Positions 57,524 through 64,000 of a DNA stretch of 64,000 bases are shown piece by piece (position 1 is the stretch's first letter; every line of letters begins with the position of its first letter). The DNA comes from Zygnema cylindricum (lineage: Eukaryota > Streptophyta > Zygnematophyceae > Zygnematales > Zygnemataceae), in NCBI GenBank assembly GCA_037447655.1, contig JBBHKE010003155.1:1-64000 (forward strand). Direction: 5' to 3'. The notes under the pieces were generated by a model. The model did no database searches and was not told the DNA's origin. It saw only the letters and a list, made by a program, of their open reading frames with translations. Made by a program: the position numbers and the translations under genes.

Positions 57524-58266
57524 CAGAGGTCGCAAACGGTCAACCGAAACCGTGACCGACCGTTAACCGACCGCCCGCGCCGGATCCGAAACGGATTCGG
57601 TTGCCAAATTTTGGGGGTCGGGCGGTTACGGTCGGTTGATTCACCAGAAAAAAAAACGGTTGGTTACGGTCGGTCAACCAAAAAATGAAAATTTTGTACT
57701 GTCCCTATAATCCAACATTCTTGTACTTTGTATTCTTTGGCATCGTGGAAGTACGTGACATCATGATTAGCATCGCAAATCTGACACGGTACTATAGTAA
57801 GCTATTTATTTCGCAAATCAAAGGGAACGCGACAAAGCGTCGCAAATCTGACACGGTAGTACACTATTCATTTCGAAAATCTTAGGGAACGCGACAAAGC
57901 GTCGCAAATCTGACACGGTAGTACAATATTCATTTCGCAAATCTTAGGCAACGCGACAAAGCGTCGCAAATCTGACACAGTAGTACACTATTCATTTCGC
58001 AAATCTTAGGGAACGCGACAAATTGTAATTATTGGCTTATTTCGTCGTACATTGATTAATTTTGTACTTTTTCGGTTACACGCGGGCACGGTTAGTCGCG
58101 AAAAATCAAGATTCGGTTAATTTTTTTTTTCGTAAACGACGGTCGATTAACGGTTGAACAATTTTGGAGCGTGACAAAACTCCATCGGACGTCGGCTACT
58201 CAGATTTTGAAAAAAAAAAAAACGGTCGGTTTCGGGTATGATTTTTTTTTACTTTTGCGACCTCTG
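57524..58266. mobile_element. hAT-like non-autonomous element
   Basis: 743 bp with termini CAGAGGTCGCAAA and TTTGCGACCTCTG and a perfect 8-bp target duplication GCATAAAG (57516-57523, 58267-58274). Terminal sequence and 8-bp duplication are hallmarks of the hAT superfamily. It carries CGGTCGGTT-type subterminal motifs and an internal tandem array. No transposase. Confidence 0.9.
57775..58023 (+). repeat. Tandem array of four 62-67 bp units inside the hAT-like element
   Basis: Each unit starts GCAAATCTGACACGGTA and ends GGGAACGCGACAAAGCGTC. Units 2-4 are nearly identical; unit 1 is more diverged. Confidence 0.9.
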
Positions 58267-58274
58267 GCATAAAG

Positions 58275-58593
58275 CCCTATACTTCGATTCGCGTCTATGC
58301 ATTGGTATGGAGATATTTGGTGCGAGTACTTTGCACTGGGGGATTTGTGACATGTTGTTTTGGATGTCACTTATATATCGGGTTGGCGATTGAAGCATTC
58401 CATGTCCTACAATAGATAGTTATCAAAATCGCGTAAATGCGCAAAGAATTTGAACATAGATGAAAAAACCGTAGAAACCATGTTCTACCGCCAGATAGTT
58501 ATAAGAATCATATTTTCGATACAGTTAATAGCTATGGAAATTCGTGAAATGATCATCACCATGCTAATTATGAACTATATTGAGTTTTAAAAT
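58275..58593. other. No gene recognised
   Basis: AT-rich spacer between two transposons; no signal seen. Confidence 0.5.
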
Positions 58594-58595
58594 TA

Positions 58596-59076
58596 GTGTT
58601 GTGTATCGGCAAGGTTTTGCTGATAATCGATATGTACCTTTTTTTATGTTGCCGATGATCGATACGTTGGCACGATATATCGAAACTGGTGTTATCGACG
58701 ATAAAAGACCGATAACATCGGTTTTTCAACGCGATAATACGGGTACCGATAACAATCAGCGATAATTGTACGGTTTATAATATACGAGTGTACGGTTTAT
58801 GCCGTACGAGTGTACGGTTTATGCCGTCATATTGAACCGCAGTTGTTTCGTTACACTGATTACGGAACAGTTTTTTTACACGTGACATGCCACGCTATAT
58901 ATAGTAAAAAATACAAGACAGTATATTATAAAGTAATATTATACAGCGGACTATATTTTCCACTTATTGCCGATAAGTAATTTGTTGGTCTCGGAGCGAT
59001 ACATCGGGACACCTGACCGTTGGATAACCGATACTATCAGTGTTATCGCAATAAATTTCTTGCCGATAAACAAGAT
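58596..59076. mobile_element. TIR element, GTGTT-TGTATCG family
   Basis: Starts GTGTTGTGTATCGGCAAGG after TA. It contains CGATAATCGAT, CGATAACAATCAGCGATAA and TTGCCGATAA blocks shared with 11546-11819 and 13215-13378. The right terminus is degenerate (CGATAAACAAGATTA). It provides the uninterrupted reference for the nested copy. Confidence 0.75.
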
Positions 59077-59341
59077 TACCAAAATTACCAAAAACAATAA
59101 AAATAAAAACGTTGGTGCATTGGTGATTAGTAATGAGAAAATTTGTTGAATTTATTAACAAATATCAAAGTTCAACTTATTGACTTTGGTTTGCAAATCC
59201 TACACTTTCACACTTATATCATAATAATCTGCTTGACTGGTAGTTATTTTTATACAGGAAAATGCTACTATAAATGTCTTATTTGTGAAGCAAACATGAG
59301 AAAAGAATAAAAAAAAATTGGCAATTAGTTGTTATTTGCTT

Positions 59342-59669
59342 CTAAAACGACATTTTAGTGTGAGTCTTGTGAAAGGGGAACCTACATTCGCAAGTGAACT
59401 TGTTCGCTTGGTTGCTGTATCCTTCATTGCATGCGCATGTGGGTGACGTCACGTTGGTGATTTTGGAGCAAATACCGCCTCCCCCACAAAGCCCTCCTGG
59501 TTGGGTCGCATTGCAAAATGCTCCGCAGCAGCTTTTACTTCTTTGTTTTATGGGTTTACAGTTAGATGGAAGGTTTGAGCCAAAAAGGCAATTGGCTAAT
59601 AACTCAACACACGTCGGTTGTGTATTAACTCTCAAAATTGGCCCGGTGAAGTAGTTGTTTGAAATAAAA
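59342..59669 (-). CDS. Terminal exon of a cysteine-rich, EGF-like extracellular protein
   Basis: Minus-strand frame from acceptor TTTACAG (exon starts at 59669) to the stop at 59342, about 109 codons. Twelve cysteines lie in about 80 residues, including CCGAFC, LCGGGGICSK and TCACNEGYSN. The C-G-x-G-x-C plus C-x-C-x2-G-Y pattern is that of an EGF-like module, preceded by a Cys-rich block (CVELLANCLFG, NCKPIKQRSKSCC). The product is probably secreted or the ectodomain of a surface protein. No upstream exon is identified within reach. Confidence 0.65.
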
Positions 59670-59803
59670 CTGTAAATATGCTCCAACAATGTAAAAGAAA
59701 GAAACTTGGTGAGCCATAAAACGTTATAACACTTTTGAAAAACGATAATAGTTTTAATGCACAAACTTTGATTCATGTACAACAATTTATAAAAAAGAGG
59801 CAT

Positions 59804-61289
59804 ACACTAAAATTCTCATATCACATAATTTTACTGATATATTTGTTATAAAAAACAAAACATCTCCATATAAAATGCTCATATGACATTATGATTGATT
59901 GATGAATATTGTGTTTGGAAAATAAATGAAAGTTTGTCACTAATGATATTGAAACATCATCAACGTTTTTTGAATGTGTCACTTGCTTCAAATCAAAACT
60001 ATACAATCTATCATATGGAAAACCTTAAACAACCTAAAACATCGACATTTTAAAAAAGGCTAAGAAAAAACAATGTAGGATATAAATTTGTTTATTATCT
60101 CCAAAAAAACCCTCCTAAATTGTTGAATTGTATAATGTGGCCCAGTTGTTTTTGCAACAAATTAATATCGTTCTGTCCACATAGTTGATGGGTATAAATT
60201 ATAATATTAATAAACAAAATAACAATAATCCGTAGAGCCATTACAAAAAAAAAGGCTCTACAAACAAAAGAGACCCAGAAATAGAGAAATGAAATGTTCT
60301 TCTACTGCATGAATTTTGCCACAATTCCCCTCCGCCTTTTTTCTTCCCTCTGTTACAGCAACAATTCCTGAAAAGAATAATGAGAAGTACAAAACTGTTA
60401 TTTTCACAGCACATCGACCTCTACCCCGACCCCCACCCGGACCCCCACCCCGACCACTATCCTCCCCCTTCTTCCTTTTGAAATACAATTAAAGCAATTT
60501 TAGTTTTATACACTACATTAGAATCTTGCATGCTACGCTATTGGTTTCGACTGTGGTTAAGCGTTATATAATTGACTTAATGGATTGTACATACCTTTGT
60601 TAGGGTTGATGATTCTTTCATAAGAATCTTTTTTGTATTTGATTATTTTAAGCGTAACTAGATGTACATTCCTAAATTATGCCTAGATTAGATGTACCTT
60701 TTGTAGCGTTTTCGGCTACCATCTACTTTGTCTTACAATAAGACTCCCTTGTGTCTTCGTGAAATATCATTCAGTTGATAAGACCCTCAAACAAACCTCC
60801 CTCTTGTTTTCTTTGTTTGTCGTTACTCTCTTTTGTCTTTTCTATCTCGACCTTCTCTTCTCTTTTGGCATTTTTTGCTACTTTGTCATATTAGCTCTTT
60901 TGGCCTTTCATGGCCACTTATTCAATAGGGTATGGGCAAACCCCTTCGTCTGCCTCAAATTCCGTTCCTAAATTTCAAGGCGACAACTTCTGCGACTGAA
61001 GTTTCAAGTCCAACATTTGTTTACTTATGAGAAGATTTAGGGCGACAACTTCTATGACTGATATTAATGGCACAGTGACGGTACCTGTCTTTCTTGCCGA
61101 TGATACCTCTTCTTGCCGATGATACCTGTCTTTAAGCGAAGCTATTGTGATCTTTTTGCACTGGCCACTGTGATCTTCTTGCCGCCAGATCTTCTTGCCG
61201 CCAGTGCAAACACTTTTGCTGCCGCCCAGATAGATGCCGCTTTGTGAAAAGAAAATGATTTTGTTGCTCTTTCTCGACTTGTCTTTTTT
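59804..61289. other. No intact gene; includes 5' part of a Copia relic
   Basis: 59804-60700 is AT-rich with short frames; 60410-60475 is a C-rich run of CCCCACCCCGACC type. From about 60900 scattered phrases (IPKFQGDN-like, ATTSMTDINGTVTVPVF) may belong to the Gag of the relic downstream, but frames are broken. Confidence 0.4.
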
Positions 61290-61675
61290 TTGGACGGCCA
61301 GATTGCGAATCGCATTTGTACGACAACATCTTCCCATGAAGCGTGGCAAATTGTGTGCAAAGCTTACGAAAATGACACGTGGCCACATCGATTGGTGCTA
61401 CGTAGTGGCCGCATCTATTGGCACTACATCGCCGATTCAAAAATATTCAAAAATATCCCAAGAAATTTATACTTGACTTTATTCAACAAGTTGAATCGCT
61501 AGCCGGCCGCCTCAAGTGCATTATTTACAATCTCACGCATGAGGATTTGATAAGTAGTATTTTGGGCGGCTTGCCATTTTCTTTTGACTCTTTCGCAAGT
61601 ACACTTAGTAGTGATGTATCTAGTGTTACATTGCTAATCTTATTAATCGTCGTTTGCATGAGAAAAAGCGCGTAA
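61290..61675 (+). pseudogene. Copia Gag relic of a third family
   Basis: ICTTTSSHEAWQIVCKAYEN and DTWPHRLVLRSG are followed in another frame by KKFILDFIQQVESLAGRLKC, then LTHEDLISSILGGLPFSFDS, the UBN2-type Gag core. Frame changes near 61440 and a stop at 61673 break it. Confidence 0.75.
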
Positions 61676-62288
61676 AATTTTATAAACTAATCGTTTCTCT
61701 TTATCGGTCTGCGCTAATTTCCTCTTCCCGCTAAAAATCTACCAATATTGTAGGATATCTTACCTCCTCCAAATATTACAACGAGCGTGACCACGTGGTG
61801 GACGCGTGTCCTGCATTGACCAAAATACGTTAAAAATAACGTGCGACGAGGACACCGCGTAGACTTTCATCCACAAATCCAAATCTAAAGTCTTTTGCAT
61901 ATCCTCACGCCTCCACACTGCTCGTTGGTCATACAAGGCATGCGTTGGCCACATTAAATTTTCTGTACGGCCGTCCTCCAGTGTGGTACCCTCCTAATTA
62001 TTACTATCTTTCACAAAATCCGTCGGTTTCCAACGTACATCTAGTCTTCCCATCCGCCGACCAAAACGTTGGATATGCGTCACCTACAATTGTATGTGTC
62101 GTAGATGTACCTGTCTCACTTCCACCAATCGATTATAGGTACGTTTTTTCCAATTCAAGTAATCTTTCTGATTGGTCAATATAATCTGGTGCATTTGACC
62201 ATATTTGTTGTCATCTTGATATAATGACAAATGTTGTTCCTTTTGAAGTTTTTTTACGATTTTTTCTTGGGAACAAAATGATACTTCA
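61676..62288. other. Spacer of the Copia relic
   Basis: The zinc-knuckle and protease active site expected between Gag and pre-integrase are not recognisable. Frames such as 61945-62184 could be protease remnants (SNSSNLSDW) but cannot be assigned firmly. Confidence 0.4.
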
Positions 62289-63120
62289 AATCTCTTGAGA
62301 CAAGTGCTTTTTAACATCAATTTGCACGCTTCACGTCCTATAATCTTGGACAAAGTTTATTTTGTTCCTAACCTCATAAATAAACTTTTTTCAGCATGTT
62401 CGGCTTTACGCCATGGGAGATTCGGATTCATCACCAAATCTAATGTTCAATTTTTTTCTTCCAATCAAAATCTCATAAATAGTGGCACTCGGTCGGGATA
62501 TCTCTATGTTATAATTCTTTTTAATGATGTTGCCCATGTTTTTATAGCTTTTTTCTTTTTTTCTTCTTCTTTTCTCATATAGTATCTTCGTTCTGGCCAT
62601 TTAAATTGTGTTAGCCTAGCTTCCCTTGGAAAAGGACTTGTACTTGGAATTAATGAATTTAATGAAAGAAAAATTAATTTTTGTCATGGTTGTGTCATTG
62701 GCAAGATGTCGCGCTTACCTTTTCTTTTTTCTTCCTCTCGCCTTTTAGCTCCTTTTGATCTCATTCATAGTGATGTTTGCGGTCCCATTCCCATTACAAG
62801 TCTTGGTAGTGCAACATACTTTCTCACTTTTATCGATGACTTTTCTCGATTTAAATACATTTATTTTATGCTCCTTAAGTTTGAAAATTTTACTCATTTT
62901 TAACGTTTCAAAACACTTGTCATCACGTATCAAAACCACACGCATGGATAATGGAGAAGAATTTTTCTTTAATGCTTTTTTTAAGTTTTTACAAACGTAT
63001 GGCATTGTTTACCACATATTCCCTTTACACTCCAAAACAGAAAGGTGATGCTGAGCGCTTAAACCGCAACTCTTATTGATATGGCTCGCTCTCTCCTCCA
63101 TTTTTCTTTTTTACCAGAAG
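62289..63120 (+). pseudogene. Copia GAG-pre-integrase and integrase relic, 3' truncated
   Basis: VYFVPNLINKLFSACSALRH and NSGTRSGYLYVI are followed by SGHLNCVSLASLGKG and FCHGCVIGKMSRLPF (HHCC remnant lacking the first His). The integrase core follows: LIHSDVCGPIPITSLGSATY, FIDDFSRFKYIYFML, then RMDNGEEFFFNAFF and a frameshifted ERLNRNS-type motif. It ends at about 63120 where another repeat begins, so RT and RNase H are missing. Confidence 0.8.
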
Positions 63121-63159
63121 TTTCATAATCGTCTTCAGTCGTCTTCAGTCGTCATCAGT

Positions 63160-63305
63160 TGTACCTACGTCTACAACCGTCACATTTCAAAGTTTTGATT
63201 TCATTTTTGCACATTGGGACACTCTTCAAAGTAGTATGGAGAATCTTCACTACATCCCAAAATATATTATCAAAGTACTGATTACACGGGGACACACCCT
63301 AAATA
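63160..63305 (-). repeat. CATGGGGACAC-family repeat
   Basis: Body ACAACCGTCACATTTCAAAG, then ATGGAGAATCTTCACTAC, ending ACACGGGGACACACCC. Same orientation as 23750-23900. Confidence 0.65.
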
Positions 63306-63516
63306 TATATATGTAATTGTTTAAACATGATACGTCATAACAGTTTTATCGTTTAAACGTGTCAAAACAAGTTGGAGTGATTTTTCCCATCTTTATTATT
63401 AAGAATCAAATTTGAGTGCACTTTACAGTGTCGACACTGTTATTTTACACTTTTTCTGTACTTTTGCATAAAATAACGCGACATTTTTCGTATAGAATGT
63501 CAAATTTGGTACACTA

Positions 63517-63688
63517 CCACCGCGAATTGTCATTAAGGTCAAGGTTTTTTTCGCCACCGAAAACATCTTTACACTGGTCGGATTCTCAATTTGAGACCAC
63601 CAATCGGAAGGTGAGAATGTTTCCTTTCAATCGCAACCGTCAGATCTACAATTGGAAAAGTGTGTACAAAGAAAAGATGTTTTAAGCA
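63517..63688. mobile_element. MITE, CACCG-TIR family, right end lost
   Basis: Starts CCACCGCGAATTGTCATTAAGG after TA and keeps the core (ACATCTTTACACTGGTCGG, then AAGAAAAGATGTTTTAAG). It lacks the right terminus because the next TIR element begins at 63691. Confidence 0.7.
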
Positions 63689-63690
63689 TA

Positions 63691-64000
63691 GTTCAAAAGT
63701 AGGTGAACGTACGCCCATACAATATACCCATTGTACGCAAAACATACAATATGCCCTTAAGACCCGTATTGTATTGGCCGCAAAATGAAATAAAATAGGA
63801 ACAAGATTGAGTTGCACATCGATCGATATTGAATTAAAAGTCATGTCTAAATTTTGAAAAAAAATTGAACAAAAAAAAAAATCGTGAGTTTTGAGGTATT
63901 TTTTATTTAAACCGTCAGATTTGGAAGATCAAACGGTCGCTGATCAAAGTAGCAATCTAAGAAGATCACATGAAAAGCCCATAACACAACTTACGAAAGG
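63691..64000 (-). mobile_element. TIR element, GTTCAAAAGTAGG family, cut by the window edge
   Basis: Inverted copy of 22988-23542. GTTCAAAAGTAGGTG at the terminus after TA, then CATACAATAT, CATCGATCGATATTGAAT and AAACCGTCAGATTTGG blocks in the same order as the reverse complement of the first copy. Confidence 0.8.

Noticed and set aside
57775-58023. Regular repeats as a CRISPR array
   Set aside because: Units are head-to-tail without unique spacers, inside a hAT-like element of a eukaryotic genome.

Overview
This is repeat-rich nuclear DNA from a eukaryote. Coding segments are split by GT-AG introns, and there are LTR retrotransposons, many short inverted-repeat transposons, microsatellites and long pyrimidine tracts. 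I see no bacterial operon, phage or CRISPR structure. Copia elements with primer sites against initiator tRNA-Met, a G-box/TATA promoter and a plant-like BiP relic suggest the green lineage (for example a streptophyte alga or bryophyte-like plant). That assignment is an inference.

Layout. 1-3.4 kb: broken Copia pieces in both orientations. 3.6-4.2 kb: an AT microsatellite. 4.4-9.6 kb: a chimeric Copia element built from two related copies. 9.6-13.4 kb: foldback and TIR repeats plus a candidate solo LTR. 13.4-19.7 kb: a complete-length Copia element with 991-bp LTRs, the 5-bp target duplication AACAC and a primer site against the anticodon region of initiator tRNA-Met. It sits at the end of an older TIR element that also carries the solo LTR. 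19.7-24.2 kb: small TIR elements. 24.3-36.7 kb: two paralogous three-exon genes for small secreted proteins with two PAN/Apple-like modules, on tandemly duplicated segments; the segment between them holds a 57-bp minisatellite. 38.4-40.2 kb: a truncated BiP-type HSP70 pseudogene on the minus strand, with unfolded-protein-response-like motifs upstream. 42.2-44.1 kb: a putative two-exon gene of unknown function with a T-rich intron. 45.7-51.6 kb: a second complete-length Copia element with target duplication AGAAC. 52.5-54.1 kb: diverged direct repeats in CT-rich DNA. 54.9-55.3 kb: start of a putative secreted-protein gene on the minus strand. 55.6-59.1 kb: Harbinger-like, hAT-like and TA-target MITEs. 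59.3-59.7 kb: a cysteine-rich EGF-like terminal exon. 61-63.1 kb: a Copia relic of another family. 63.1-64 kb: further MITE copies.

The PAN-domain pair looks like the only clearly intact host coding sequence. All retroelement open frames carry stops, frameshifts or lost catalytic residues, so none looks autonomous, although flanking target duplications allow the insertion order to be read.
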